Origin: Holacanthus passer
Lineage: Eukaryota > Chordata > Actinopteri > Pomacanthidae
Direction: 5' to 3'
NCBI GenBank assembly: GCA_025331565.1
Contig: JAFREQ010000014.1
Span: forward strand, 8,326,501-8,390,500
DNA length: 64,000 bases
Position numbers and translations under genes: made by a program. Positions within the stretch are counted from its first letter, which is position 1, and every line of letters starts with the position of its first letter. This document shows positions 14,241-27,476 of this stretch, piece by piece. A model generated the notes under the pieces. It made no database searches. It was not told where the DNA came from and saw only the letters and a program-made list of their open reading frames with translations.

Positions 14241-14919
14241 TTTGTGAATTTGATCACTTTGCAATCTGACTTATTGCCATCACTGAACCATCCACAGCTA
14301 CAATAGTAAATCTCTTGGAAAACAGTCACTACAGTAATAGTCAATGTAATGAGGTGATTTAGAAACTACTTCCTTTGCCCATTTACTGTGGCAAATACAT
14401 CACAGAGGCCCATCAATGTCAGGTATTCAAACACTATTAGCTCTTTATTGATAACGCCCTTAATGTTGACTTCTAATGACGCCAGATGTTCCATAGACAG
14501 CGCAGTGAAGCAGTGGCTGCTCTGGGCTCCTTTTACAGACCTACTAATTAATCAACCTCTGTGTGTGTGTGTGCACGTCCATGTCAACCTGTGTGTGCAA
14601 TTGCTTGTTAACGCTGACACTGCCACTTCTCATGGTGTGTGCCACAGCCATTTCAGCTGTTCTGTTCCAACATAGCGGCGCCAAACCGGCTCTCATTCCT
14701 ACTCTCCTTTCCACTCCGGTGAACCATTTCGTTATCACACAGCTACTCAGACGTCGCACACAGTCGCACACACGTACGAACACACACGCGCAAACTTAAA
14801 CACACTCCAATTATCCCACAGTCACATCATGTTAAAAATGACACATTAATAGCACGTGCATGAGCAACCTCGTTTACTCGCTCTATCTCTTTCTATGTCA
14901 CACACATGCCCACGCGCCC

Positions 14920-14941
14920 ACACACACACACACACACACAC
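14920..14941. repeat. (CA)n microsatellite
   Basis: About 11 CA units in SAMD10 intron 1. Confidence 0.9.
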
Positions 14942-17900
14942 CCATGTCTGTGCCATTACATCTACTCATATTAATGCACTGGCTGATTGTGGGCCATTTT
15001 CACTTTAGATGAGAAAGGACAAGAGAGAGAAGAGCTTTATTATCCAACCCTTAATTATTTCACTTTCAGCAAAATTAGGTGCACCTCCCTCCTGATATCC
15101 CTCAGTACAGTAACAGCTCTCTCCTTCGCTGCAGTCGCCAATTATGGAGGCCTCTAAACTAGTTTAAAAAGTTTCAGAAGATCTGTCTTATCTCTGGCGA
15201 TCCATTTTTGAAAAGCTTTTATTCCATCCACTGACGACACAGAGATTCTCGCAAACTTAATACGTGACTTGTGTCAGTCTTTGTTCCCAGCTGAAAATCT
15301 TTCTCTGTGCCACAGTTGGGTGACTCAGCCAGCGAGCGCAAATGCGTGCGCGTGTGTGCACGCTCCGTAGACTGCACGTATATATGTAGCTTGCGGTACG
15401 TGTGCAGAAGTGTGTGTGTGTGTTCGCTCCTGCCAAGACCCAAAGCCTGCAGAGCACCAGTGACCTGATATGTAGGGCGAGACCGAAACGCTGGGATGAC
15501 AGCTTAGAGCCCGCCCCCACTAACTCTGACTGACAGCCCTGTAACCTCGGCTGCCTCCCGCGACAATATTTTGGTCTTGCTACCACTTTAACGTCTGTCA
15601 TTCCAAGCTCAATATAACAACTATTTCTGGGGCAAAGTTCTGTAAAAGCATCTGCACAGGACTGGAGGACAAGAGAAAACCAGATGAAGTGGAATGAGAA
15701 GAAATAACTGCTTTTAGGACGATATATTGAGACGCTGACAGACTGATGGCTGTTTATTCCTCAAAGCAACTGTCAAGATCTGCAAAAGTCTTACATTGCC
15801 CGAGGTGCATGTACAGAGTCAAAATATACATGGCTGTACATGTATCACTGCCAGCTTTTACAGTCTTTCACTCCTACAACCTTTGTGGCCAACGCAGCAC
15901 TTAGGCAATCACATCCCGCTGCCTCCATCTCCAACTTTCATGGGACAAATCCCTCCTAATCTACGGATAAGGTACAACAGCCACATGTCTCAGTGGATTT
16001 CGACAAAATCAGGTCAAAAGGGTGTAGACACTCAAAAGAGCATTATTGTACACAAAGAGTGTATAATACGGCGTCACAGCCAGTTCTCCCACCACTTGAT
16101 GTAAAGGAAGCAAAAGACCAAAGTAAAGGATTAAAGCAACCACAAATACAAAGGGTAAAAAAAAGAAAAGCAACAGAATTAGTTTTAGCTACAGGTCTGG
16201 GATTCAAAATCAGGGGAATATTATATCAGATATCAGAGATTTATGCTGGCAACGTAGCCCCAATTTCTTTTATGAGAATGAATCATTTAATAGGAAATCA
16301 GGAGGGGGCACGTGAGGTAGTGGGTTAAATTCAGGCTAAAAGGGATCTCTCCTGCTCAGCCTCTAGGATATTTTCTGGGCTGTGACATCAAGAAAATCAG
16401 AGTCAGTTCTCATTTGTGGCAGAAAATCAGATTACATGTGCACGCAAACAGAAACCTGCGTGTCACATTGAACTCACAAATATCCATGTAGTCTGAGCAT
16501 GTTTCAATCTCTTGCAATGTTGTATTTGCTGTCGCGTGAGGCGTTTCTTCATAGCGCCATATGGCGGGCATATAGCTGAGCCAGAGCTTCCCCTGGGCTC
16601 AGCGAGTTTGGGAGGGAAAAAGGGAAAAGTGAAGTGAAAATATCACATTTTTAATGAGCATGCAAAGGATTGTGGGACTGAGGAGTTGTTTTTTTTTTTA
16701 AATGTAATTCCAGAAAGATATCCTATGGGGGGATGGCTAGAGAGAGCTGAGAGAGAGGAAAAATTAAGAGCACTAGATAGACGTGAGATAGAAGCACAGT
16801 TAAGAGGAAATTTCCAAAAACAGACAACAAATGAGAACGAGAAAAAGCAGTAATGCCGGGAGAGTGTTCGTTCCAGAGGTTAAAGAGAGTCACAGAGAGT
16901 TGAGCTGCATTTAAACAACTCTCTCTCCATCACCTCGGCTGTGGAACTGACACGCTGACACTTGGCTGCCTATTGACATGGTAAATCGAGGGCCCATTTG
17001 AGCAGCACTGTGACAGCCAGCCTCCACAGATCCCGGTGGAGCTGTATATTCACAGGACGCTATTACAGCACACATCAGGGGACACAGCAGGAGAGAGGAG
17101 AGGGAGAGAGAGAGAGAGACAGAGGAATGTGCACAAAGAAGTATGCGGCAGAAGGTGAACCGTATGGAGGGAGGACAATTTTTTAAAAAAAAAGGTGTGA
17201 AATACAGGCTGGAGCAGCAAGAGGAGGAGCAGAGGGAAGGTGAGCTAAAAGGGTGATAAGAGGGGAAGACAGAAAGCAAAATTGATTTCCATTTTGGTGG
17301 CTGGAATGAGTCTAAAACATGTTCAATTTCAAAGTCACGCATACACGCAGACAGTTTTGTACATGCATATAAACTACAGCCACAGACCATGTCACTTGAT
17401 TGCAAGTGGCAGTGTAATTGCTTTCGCAGTGGATGACTCTGACTTGTGATCCTGCAAGGAGTGTCTGCCTTGTTATGGTGTAGCCGGAGCCATTAGCCAT
17501 TTGGTTTAATGGGCAATCTAATCCACAGGATCCACTGACCCCCGGCACTTGGTAGGAGGAGCAGGCCAACCTATTAACAAAGAGTGAAATGCTCCAAGCT
17601 TATCCCATCACACAAGGCCACACTTAATTAGAATGTTTGTTTAGCAGACTCTAATGAGAAGGATAGTGAGTGGGGGAAAAGGTTGACTGCTGTCCTTGAA
17701 ACTGCAGGCTGAAAGACATCCGGCCAAGGACGAGGTGGCAAAAGTTGTGGATGGTACCAACGGAACCACTCGATTCTGTCGACCCAGCGAGCTGAGCCGA
17801 TACTAAAAGGCGGAGTTAAAACGCTGCGCTGATTGATCCGAGAGAATCGGAGCAACCACATCGTCTTTGCTCTGATGGAGGGCTTTTTTCAGCAGTCCTT

Positions 17901-19432
17901 TGTCTCGCTGCCTGCAGGCTTTTCTCAAACAAAGCTCGTCTCTGTGTTGTAATAAACAACCACACAGGGAGGAGAACATGAAACAATCGATGTCCGTTTT
18001 TTCCCCCCTTGTTATCATAAGAGTAACGTGGCTCGTTGTGATTGTACGGTTGAGTATGAGAGAGGTAAATGTGAGTGGAGCAGAGGAAAAGGTTAGTCGT
18101 CAATCTGGCAGTACATGTACAGTTTAGGTTACAGCGTGTCAGGTAATAAATGGGTCAGCTTCTCAGTAGCAAGAAAAGTCTCATCTGTTTTTTCCCCAGC
18201 CGCTGGAAATGTGAACGGGGTTAGCCCTGAAGCCCCGAAGTAACAACCCTGCTCACATTTAAGAGTGTTGTCTGTGGTGGAAACGCAGAACAGAGGTTTA
18301 GCTGCATGTAGGTACAAGCTTCAAGGGTACTGTACTGAAAGTGTTTGGTTGAAACGCAGCTAAGGATATTAGGGGGACGTGGCCTTATCACGTTTGGCGC
18401 CATCTCATTTTCTAATTTAATGATGGGGAGCAACAATATTTTTAACATTAATAAATGGTGAACTGAGTCGTTACGATTCCACTAACGTAATTATGGCCTA
18501 AAATGAAAGTAGAAAAATCCTTTATCTCAAAGGCCTGAACACATTGATTAAGCTGATTGAGCATGTCCAGAATTTATGTGCATTAAGTCAGTAAGTAACA
18601 ACAGTGTGGCTCATGAGGGATACAACCCCTGTATGAATTTATATCTAATTAGCGCAATCCTTCAGAAAAATTACATCTCTCTTTTTCATCCGTCCCTGCA
18701 CCCTTTCAGCCTCTCTTCCTTGATCCCTCTCCCGACGCAGAAGGCTAATTAAAGGAGAGAAATTGGATATGGGCCTGTGCGCACTCTAATTCAGGGAGAG
18801 GAAGGAGGGAGGGAGGGAGGAGGGGGAGAAGTCGGACCTGGGACAAGGGCGCTGGATCAGAACGGTGAAGCCTCGTCATTTCTGGAAGTATTAAAGGGAA
18901 GGGAAGGTTAGCAGCGAGGGCAGGCCGGATGAGACAGTCGAAGTGTGACGCTTCGGAACGGAATCCAAAATCCACCACACTCCGCTCCTCTTAATCCACT
19001 GATGATATATACCGAAGCGGACTCTCCTCTTTAACCACCTCATCAACCTCTGAAAGGCCTGTAGGAACCAGAGCGTAAATGTTTATCTACTGAATCATCC
19101 TCTGTCCATCCCACCCCTGCACACTGGGTCAGAGGTCAAAACATTTGGCGGACCACTTGACAAAACCATTAGATCAATAGCTCATTGAAAATGAACAACT
19201 CTAACGGACGTCTGAGTTTGAATGAAATTGATTATTGTATCACTAGTGAGCTGTTTTAAGTGCTGTCATTCTGACATAAAATATTACTCGTGGTTTCCCT
19301 TAAGGATAAGGATTACTGTTTTTACATTATATCCATTTGGCCAAAGTAATAACCTTGTGCTCACTGGGAAAGTGATGAGATCTGGGAAAGTGTCAATATT
19401 GCTATAAACAGGTAGGAAAGGGCAGGAAACAT

Positions 19433-19745
19433 AAAGGGGAACTCCAGTGATTTTAATACCAGAGTTTGTTTACGGGTCTTAGGGAGTATCACTGCATATT
19501 TGAAAAAAAAACAAAAAAAAAAAAAAACAGTTATGTAAAGCCTTTTGTGGCTCCAGAGGGAGCTGCATGAAATCTGATAAACTGCCTCAAGAGATGTCAC
19601 CTGAGACAGTTTCAGTTGAGGCTGAATACTACAAGGAGAAAAAAAATCTGAGGGAGGGGGGTGGAGCAGGAAAGAAGAGAGCTTTCCAGATCTTTGTAGC
19701 TCGTTCCTCTGACTGAAGCTCACATTAGACTTTCAAAGGACCCCT
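19433..19745. mobile_element. Dispersed non-coding teleost repeat
   Basis: It begins AAAGGGGAACTCCAGTGATT and includes CCTTTTGTGGCTCCAGAGGG, TCTGATAAACTGCCTCAAG and GATCTTTGTAGCTCG. I recognise this word order as a high-copy teleost interspersed element. It is interrupted by an A-rich run near 19502-19526. No terminal repeats were established. The identification rests on recall, not on a database comparison. Confidence 0.5.
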
Positions 19746-22700
19746 AGGGTCTGCATGACGCAAATTTCATTATCAGAGGATGCAGACATCTGCTTACCTC
19801 CAATTTATTGTGCCTCTACACTACAATTAATATATATATAATAGATGTAAAATATAATAAATATATTACTATATAGCAGAATGAATAAAGCTACTACATG
19901 TCTGGAGCTATCTGTTTGGGAGTCTATTCAGGCCTTGAGGCTAGAGGCCCAAGTGGCAACATTAGCCACTACCATTATACCACACCAGAATCTCCAAACA
20001 AACCGTCAACCGTCAAGTTGCATTATAAGTACTGTTTTTTCCATTTTTTGACAAGAATGAGTACCATAAAAAAAAACAATCTTTTTAAACTATCCATCGT
20101 GAGTCAAGATTGTGTTATAGGAGTTTGGTGCTAAATTGAACTCCTGGTTTGGCCGAACATTTGGAAGAGAAAACAAGACAAACTGTGAAATTATTACCCA
20201 TCACAGTTTACAGACTGATCTCCTTGGTCAGCTTTGACCTGCTGACCTTAAGGTAGTTATGTGGGCACACAATTTTTGTTTGGAAGTTGTAATAAGAATC
20301 ACATATCCTTTAACACTTCGCTCAACTGAGGGAACAATTTTCTACCTTTTTTCCCCATCAAAGCTCTTGTCAGGACATTGAGAGAATTTCAGTCACTGTA
20401 CCAGTTTATATAAACACATCCCTCTGTGCCTCCTCTCTCCCTCTGTCCATTTTGTCTTTGTTCCTCTTCCTGTGAGTCTAAAATCCACAGGCTCAGACCA
20501 GGTGCAGCTGTAAAGCTGCGGTGGATCAGAGAGTTGATGATGGATGACAGGATGGTGTGTGTGCATGTGTGTTCAAGAGGATTGTCCATGCATTATATTG
20601 AGTGACACACTCCCTGCTGTTAGGAGGTAGGGGATGATGATGGACAGGGGAAAGAGGTTAACAGCTTGCACACTCTCTCACACGCAAACACACACATAAA
20701 GTCACTGTGTAATCCCACCGTGCCACTGTAACCGAGAGGGTTAACACACTATTACCGTATTACTTTACTACAGAGGCCAGAGACACATTTGGCTCCGACA
20801 CCAATTGCGCCAAATGGACGCTGTCTCCAGCAGGCGACGTAACGCATGCCAGGAAAACAACAAAGGGTGTATTTGTCTGTGTAAAGCTAACAACCCACAC
20901 CCCTGCCTCCCCCATCGTCCCACCCACTGGGGTGCTGGCTCCCCTTCTGCTTCATCTGGATGTTCACACACACACACAAACATAAACACACACATGGACC
21001 AAAACACATAGACACATACAGATTGGAATCCTGTGCCATAGCAGGAGTGCGGCACTGGGAAGAGGCAATTATTTCACGGTTGACCGAGCACACGGCTGTG
21101 TGACCTGATCAGATGAAAGGGTGTGTTTGTGTGCTGTGGGGGGTTTGAGGAAAGGGTTAACAACAGTCTAGAGGGCTGACAGTTCCTTGGCTTAACACAG
21201 CAGAAAAGATCCTAGGTCGACACCGAAGATACAATTATTTCCAAATAATAAAACAGTTTTTTCAAAAATGCTTTTTTTTTTAGAAAAACGTTTTCTAAGA
21301 AGACTGCAGACAAGAAATTCATCATATATTCTTCTCTGTCAGTAATAGTTTTTTCAAAGAAGTGTCAGTGTTTTTCATTTTTGTGTCATTTCAGCGCACT
21401 TTGAAAGAAAAGAAAATCCCATTAAATCTTCTTTAACTTGAAGACATCTTAATGCAAACACAATTCTCCACATCTGTTAGCCCCCTTCCTTCTCACATGT
21501 CCATCATTCAGGCAAAGAACAGACACCATCGTCCCTCCTACAGCAGACCATCCTCCCACATGCTGAGAGAGACACGGGGGCTGAAATAAATAAATAGGTT
21601 TGTTTTTGGATTCTGATCCAGCTGCGTGCCTGTCTCCTCGTGGGCCTGTCAGGTTGATGGTGAGCACATATGTCTAGCAGTGCACGCATGGATGGAAGCC
21701 ACCCCGGCACTCTCTGCAACGGCCCAAATCTTTGGATATCTTGCATGCTGAGCTTAGCCAGGCCTGCCTTTTGGAGTGGACACGCACACACCGGGTTGCC
21801 CTCATGCCTATTTTTTGATGTGAACAGGGGATGGACTGTGCCGCTCTGTCTCTTTTCCTCCTCTGGAAAAAAAACCCCTTCCTCCTGCATGTTGTGCACT
21901 GGACAATAGAGTGGCCCAGTAGCATCATTTGTATGGCTGCTTATCTCAGATATGACAATACAGCCAGATGTCCTGGGTGATTTAAGCGAGCGTCTGATGA
22001 ATTTTATCCACTCTGAATAGCCAAACAAGGAGGGAGCATAATTACATAGCGTGACTCGCTGTGCAGCAGGCTGCAAGAAGGAAAATGTAATTTTCTCAGC
22101 AATTTACATGGAGATGAGACAAAAAATGTCTATTATACTATTTAAAATGCAGATCACCCCTTGTAATTGATAGTGTTACAGGCCTGTAGCTGGCAGTCCA
22201 CCTAACAATGAAACTGCAACCTCCTGACAAACTGAAATCAATGCCAACATTAACAATCAACTCAGCTATTACACTGTACATAGCCCACCTAAAACATTCA
22301 CACTTAACAAACTGGGGTCCACAGCAAAATGTGTAGTTTGTGGAGTTGTTTGATTTTGCTGTGTCTCCATATTAAGGATGAAATGAAGGATTTGTGTCTC
22401 ATTATTTTTACGATTACATTTGCAGTTAACAGTTATCCAGTTCTGTATCAAATAGAAAACATGTTGAAAAGTTTGAAATCTTAGACAAGATCTCCTCCTA
22501 ACATGCATCTGTGCATGAGGACTGTGAGTAAATCTCAGTGGTCCCTTTGTATTATCTTTCCACAGTGCTACAGTCTTTGTGGATCCACACTCTTTAAAGT
22601 TTAAGTGGCACAGCACACTGTCAGTGTGGCATCAATGCCCGGGGCGCCGAGTAAATTAATGATGCTTAAGTAAACTATGGATTAATTATAGATAGCCCAA

Positions 22701-23084
22701 TGTGTCACTAGGCATACATGCATATCTGACTGAGTGTCCTACCTGCAGCCATGCTAATGAAGAGCCAACCTGCTTCAGTAGACAGAGGACAGATGGAAAA
22801 CACACTTGGCACTACACTGATGCTCTCACGCGCATTATTGCCCTTGAGCATAGAGCGGCTCTGATTAGGCTTCACTTAAGTTTGTTAGCCCAGAGCGAAC
22901 ACCAGCCAGCCAAACACAGGAAAGAGAAAGCTGCAGGACAATAACAACGGTACAAACAATCTGAAAATACTTTGAGCTTTATATGCACAGTATATTAATG
23001 GCTAATCAGCTTTGTCCCTGAAGCTGGAGAACTGGGCAAGATTTCTCAGAGGCCTGAAAACAGACATTTGTTTTAAGCTGAGGC

Positions 23085-23405
23085 TGCATCAATGCGACCC
23101 AATCTAGTAAAGAATCTATTTTAATAATTTAAATCGTTTCAGTAATTTTTCACTTTTCACTTGAAAAACTACAAAACATTTTTCTGCTTTCCAAATTGTG
23201 ATATATTGTGATAATGAAATGGAAATCTTTGGCTTTTGGACTGTTGGTCAGACAAAACAAGCAACTCGAAGATGTAATCTTGGGTTTTAGAAAATGCAGA
23301 TGAACATTTTCCACTATTTTCTGACATTTAATTAACCGAACATGAATCAGTCAGATGAGAAAATAGCCATCAGATTAATCAGTAAATAATCACTACTTGC
23401 AGCTC
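23085..23405. mobile_element. Dispersed non-coding teleost repeat, copy 2
   Basis: It contains CTTTGGCTTTTGGACTGTTG, GTCAGACAAAACAAGCAA, TTTTCCACTATTTTCTGACA and ends near CTACTTGCAGCTCT. It is the same family as 14000-14240, based on shared order of ATTAATC-rich ends and a hairpin-like AT-rich body. No coding capacity. Confidence 0.6.
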
Positions 23406-24318
23406 TAATCCAAACACATAAAAGAGAACAATACATTTTCCTGGTCTACACTGCAAAAAATGATGCCCCTGTTTTCATAGAAATTTCAAAAAAGTTCCAT
23501 TTTTTCATTCTCAGTCGAGCTTGTTTAGGTCTTAAGTTTGGTTCTCTTAAGTTATCGTTCTCTTTACATTATTGAAAAAAAAAAACACTGGTCCTCCACT
23601 CCTTTGATTTCATACATACATTATTGTTGAATAAAAGAGTACATCTGTTAGCATTTTCTCTCCATTATCATTCAGACAAAAGAAGGAAGAACAAAGCAAG
23701 CTGCCTCATTGTTGTATTCCTGAGCTGGATGCTGGCTTTGAATATCCAGGTGAGGCAGGTGCTGGCCCATAAATACAGACTGTCAACTACAAATAGACCA
23801 CGAGAAACACTGAACAGTCACAGTCCTCTTTCCAGCACGGCAGAGATTTCGTGGACCACTTCACCACAATGAATATTAAAATATGCCAAATCGTTGCATC
23901 AGTGAAGATGCTTTTCAGCTCAACTTTGTGGCTGCGTGGGGTCATTCATAAGTTTCACGGTGGATTACTGTCAAATTCAAGTTACCCTGACAGACAAGAG
24001 TGGAGTCACACTTTGTCTTGGCATCATCTGAAATCCTGACAACTTTGAATCAAGCAAAATCAAGGAAATTACAAATCTCAGTTGTAGCTGCATTGTCTGA
24101 ACCATAATCTTGTCATGCATTTTTTTTTTTTTTTACATAAACACTGTAATTAAATTTCACAATAAGCACATGACTATAAGGAAATATTGCATAAACATAC
24201 TGCTGAGGTATAAAATCTCAAAGTGCTGTCAGGTCACTGTGAACTCATTACTCCCTCATAAAGTCCCTGCATGAGCACTGTGGCTCTTTCCTTCCAAGGG
24301 GGCTGCTGGAGCTCTTAC

Positions 24319-24331
24319 CGTCCACAGCCAT
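24319..24331 (-). CDS. SAMD10: SAMD10 coding exon 1 (start codon)
   Basis: On the minus strand the sequence reads ATG GCT GTG GAC G, followed by the strong donor GTAAGA. The four residues MAVD and one leftover base join in phase to exon 2 at 3291, giving MAVDAASSFSFC. Human SAMD10 has VDATAHFSFC at this point, and SAMD12 also starts MAV, which supports this as the start of the family. The frame stays open upstream for about 36 codons to a stop near 24440 but contains no other ATG, so this ATG is the first possible. Transcription would run leftward from a 5' leader in about 24332-24700. Confidence 0.8.
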
Positions 24332-24699
24332 GCTCGGTCTCAGCGGGTATCTCTCCGTGGTGTCAGCAGGACTCTGCCATCCTCCTGCCGGATGGATCAA
24401 ACGCTGGAGCCGGAGGATGAAGAGCGCTTCTTGCCCTCTCTAACCTGCTATGTGAGCATGGAGACACGGCTCGCTGTTGTCGCACTGAGAGGTGGGAGGG
24501 AAAAAAAGAAAAAGAAAAAGGAAAAACCTGGATCACACTCTTCCTCTCTGTCGGTTCACGGCCATTTGTTGTCCGGGACCAGTCCGATATGAAGCGGCTC
24601 CTTCTGAGTCTCCGCCCCCCTCTCCGCACCTGACCGCCGGGAGACAAAAGGTCATCACGCCCCGACACCAGCTGCTCCTGGATCCACACTGGATCCACC

Positions 24700-24702
24700 T
24701 CT

Positions 24703-24738
<36 letters not shown>

Positions 24739-24967
24739 GTCTGTCTGTCTCACTTTCACTTACCCTCTCTCTGTCTTTCTGCCTCTCTCTCTCTGTTCGT
24801 CTGCCTGTCTCTCTGTCTCTCACTTTCACTTACCCTCTCTGTCTCTCTGTCTGTCTGTCTCTCTCTCTCTCTCTTTCTCTGTCTCTCTGTCTGCCTGTCT
24901 TTCTCTTACCCTCTCTGTCTCTCTGTCTGTCTCTCTCTCTCTCTTTCTCTGTCTCTGTCTCTCTGTC

Positions 24968-25000
<33 letters not shown>

Positions 25001-25024
25001 GTCTACCCCCTGTCTCTCTGTCTG

Positions 25025-25067
<43 letters not shown>

Positions 25068-25324
25068 TTCACTTACCCTCTCTGTCTCTCTGTCTGTCTG
25101 TCTCTCTCTCTCTCTCTGTCTCTGTCTCTCTGTCTGTCTGTCTGTCTCTCTCTTTCTCTGTCCCTCTCTGTCTGTCTGTCTCTCTCTCTGCCTTTCTCTC
25201 TCTGTGTCTCTCTCTCGCTTGCTCTCTCTCCCTCTCTCTCTCTTTCTGTCTCTCTATCTGTCACTCTTCCTCTCTCTCGCTCTGTCTCTCTCTCTATCTC
25301 TCTCACTGTCTGTCTCTCTCTCTG

Positions 25325-25394
<70 letters not shown>

Positions 25395-25400
25395 TCTCTG
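24700..25400. repeat. 700-bp CT-rich satellite-like tract with internal higher-order unit
   Basis: Almost pure pyrimidine on the plus strand: CTCT and CTGT runs broken by a repeated phrase CACTTTCACTTACCCTCTCT at about 24751, 24821 and 25065, with a shortened form near 24900. The recurrence of the phrase and its flanks indicates block duplication, not only slippage. The tract begins about 370 bp upstream of the SAMD10 ATG, so on the gene's sense strand it is a long GA-rich upstream element. Confidence 0.9.
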
Positions 25401-27215
25401 GCACACACTGTCCCATTTTATTATTATCATTATGCCCACCATAGGTTACAATAGAAATGTCAAGGTGGATCTTTTTTTTAATGAATGTATTCCAGAAAGT
25501 AGTCTTTTAATAGTCACTTTTAATAAAGTGACACAAACCTGACAAAATGCCACAAACAACTATGGTGTCACATTAAAGTTGCTGTCATACACTTTGTCCC
25601 ATCCAACAAGAACTGAATTTTGGTGCCAAGTGTATTTGTGATAATTGCTTCAACTGTGGCCCCTGATAGAAAAAATATTCACTATCTGTTTCAAAATCGA
25701 AATGCTACCTTTCAAAAATCATTTTCTCCATGATTCATTTCCAAATGAAGAATGTTTCAAGCCCAGTTCTCCTCCTCTCCTCCTCCTCATCAGGTGCAGA
25801 GGCACCAAGTTAATTCAGGTGTGTGTCATTGAATCAGTAGTTCAGTCCCTCCTGTGGGTGCGGCTCCAACCACAGAGCTGCTGCAGGACACTGCCAGGCA
25901 CAATCAAACACACAGTATGTAGGAGCATGTAAACCAACATTGTTCACACAATCAAAGCACAAAATTAACAGGCTACATCAAAAGTCAAGAATGACAGAGA
26001 TTTACACAAAATCACTGGGAAAGCAATAAAAATATGAAACCCATCATGATATCACCAAAAGGTACGAAATAGGAATTATGGCAAATTATGGCATGTGTTG
26101 GGTTTTGGCCTCTGTGACTGTTGGTTGTGATTAAATCTTACAGACTGTGGTAAGAATAATGTTTATCAGGGAAAGGAAGCACAACCCTCCTTGTTTTTCC
26201 AGAAACTTCAGTTTAACAGAGATCTTCTGAAATGCTTGCCTTTGAGTCTGACTCAAAGTAAAACATAGGAAGTAATCCCCTGGGAATCTCTCTATGAGGT
26301 CCTTCCTTTATTATATAGCAGCAGCGATGAAAACTGCATCCCGTGTACTGTGTCGTTTTATTTTTTGCAGGTTGCAAACTTGCAGACACGAACCGCCGTG
26401 TTGCATTCAGCACTACTTCTCTATACAAACAAGCTAAATCAAAAGTGAGCTTCCGTCTCAGACTAACATAAACAAACCTGCGCGCGTTCATGAATACAGC
26501 AAATAAGTCAGCCGGCAAGTTGACAATATGGATCAGCTATGCTACGCAGCTCTTTGTGTTTACTTTCAGTCAGACTCAGAAACAAGTGCTGTGAGGATTT
26601 CTGTTGATATTTTTTTTAAAGCTGCAGGAGACTTGCACTCTTTGACCCAAAAGTTTTCCATTTCTCTACTGGAATTTTGTGTTGCTACTCCAAGAAGTTC
26701 GTTGTCTCACAAGAGACAGATTGTGAGGCAACTAACACTGTTGCTTCAAAAATATTGAAGTAACAGAAGTTGAGATATCTTGACTTTTAGTCCCGAGTAG
26801 AGTCAAGCTTCTGGGTCCTAGCTGGGTCTACAATTCAAGGCTGTTATTTCAAGGAAAACAACAGTATCAGCTGTTTCAGCAAATGGCCCATAACATCATA
26901 GCTATGTCTATGTTCCAAAGTCTCCCAGTAATTATGACCATAGCGAAGGAAGAGGTCATGTGACGTTGTTATATACCACGTGATTATTAAGGTCCCCTAA
27001 CCTTAACTAAGTCATTTCAATCCAAACCACAATCCCTCCAAGCTGTTTTTGTGCCCAAAACTAAACCAAACTCTAACCGCAGCAGTGTCACATCAAAAAA
27101 CTGATTTATTTTCAAACAATGATTTGCACAGATAACGATGTCTTCTGTCTCCTGTTGATAGGGGCGTAATATGTGTCATTTTGTAATGCTTGTTTAATTT
27201 GGAGGATGCATTGAA

Positions 27216-27476
27216 CAATTCCCCTAATGCACTAAATAACATCTTTCCTGTGTGTTAATAATTATTATTATCGCCTCATCTTTTAAACTCCACACCCTCA
27301 ACAGGCAATATAACCACGATGATGTCATCAAGGTTATCACAGGTTGGTCAGACTTTAGAGAGCTTCCACTAGAACTTCTTCCGGGAGACGTAAGGCTGTT
27401 TTTTTGGCTGGTTCGTCCTCTCCAAGATGAATAAGCTGACTTTTTTTGTGCAAAATCAGCAGAGTGCCCCTTTAAG
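27216..27476. mobile_element. Candidate dispersed teleost repeat
   Basis: The right end reads GCAGAGTGCCCCTTTAAG, and the body contains AGGTTATCACAGGTTGGTCA and GACTTTAGAGAGCTTCCACT. These resemble a high-copy teleost non-autonomous element whose end reads CTTAAAGGGGCACTCTGC. Terminal inverted repeats are not clear, and the left border is uncertain. The flanking 26880-27200 stretch also looks repeat-derived. Confidence 0.4.

Larger units (their letters stand above)
3292..24318 (-). other. SAMD10: SAMD10 intron 1, about 21 kb
   Basis: This interval is bounded by a G|GTAAGA donor at the right end and a CTCAG acceptor at the left end, read on the minus strand. It holds no exon I can support. 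It contains microsatellites and at least four dispersed-repeat copies, listed separately. Many open frames of 60-190 codons occur, but none shows a recognisable domain. Long unique AT-rich stretches such as 8.7-11.3 kb could contain regulatory elements, but conservation cannot be judged from one genome. Confidence 0.7.

Noticed and set aside
16911..17405. 164-codon minus-strand frame rich in Ser and Leu
   Set aside because: It overlaps a GA-rich stretch that explains the Ser/Leu run, and no family resemblance is visible.
24492..25454. 320-codon open frame, the longest in the window
   Set aside because: It is a translation of the CT-rich tract into Ser-Leu-Cys repeats, with the other strand giving Arg-Glu repeats. 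No stops arise because of composition, not selection.
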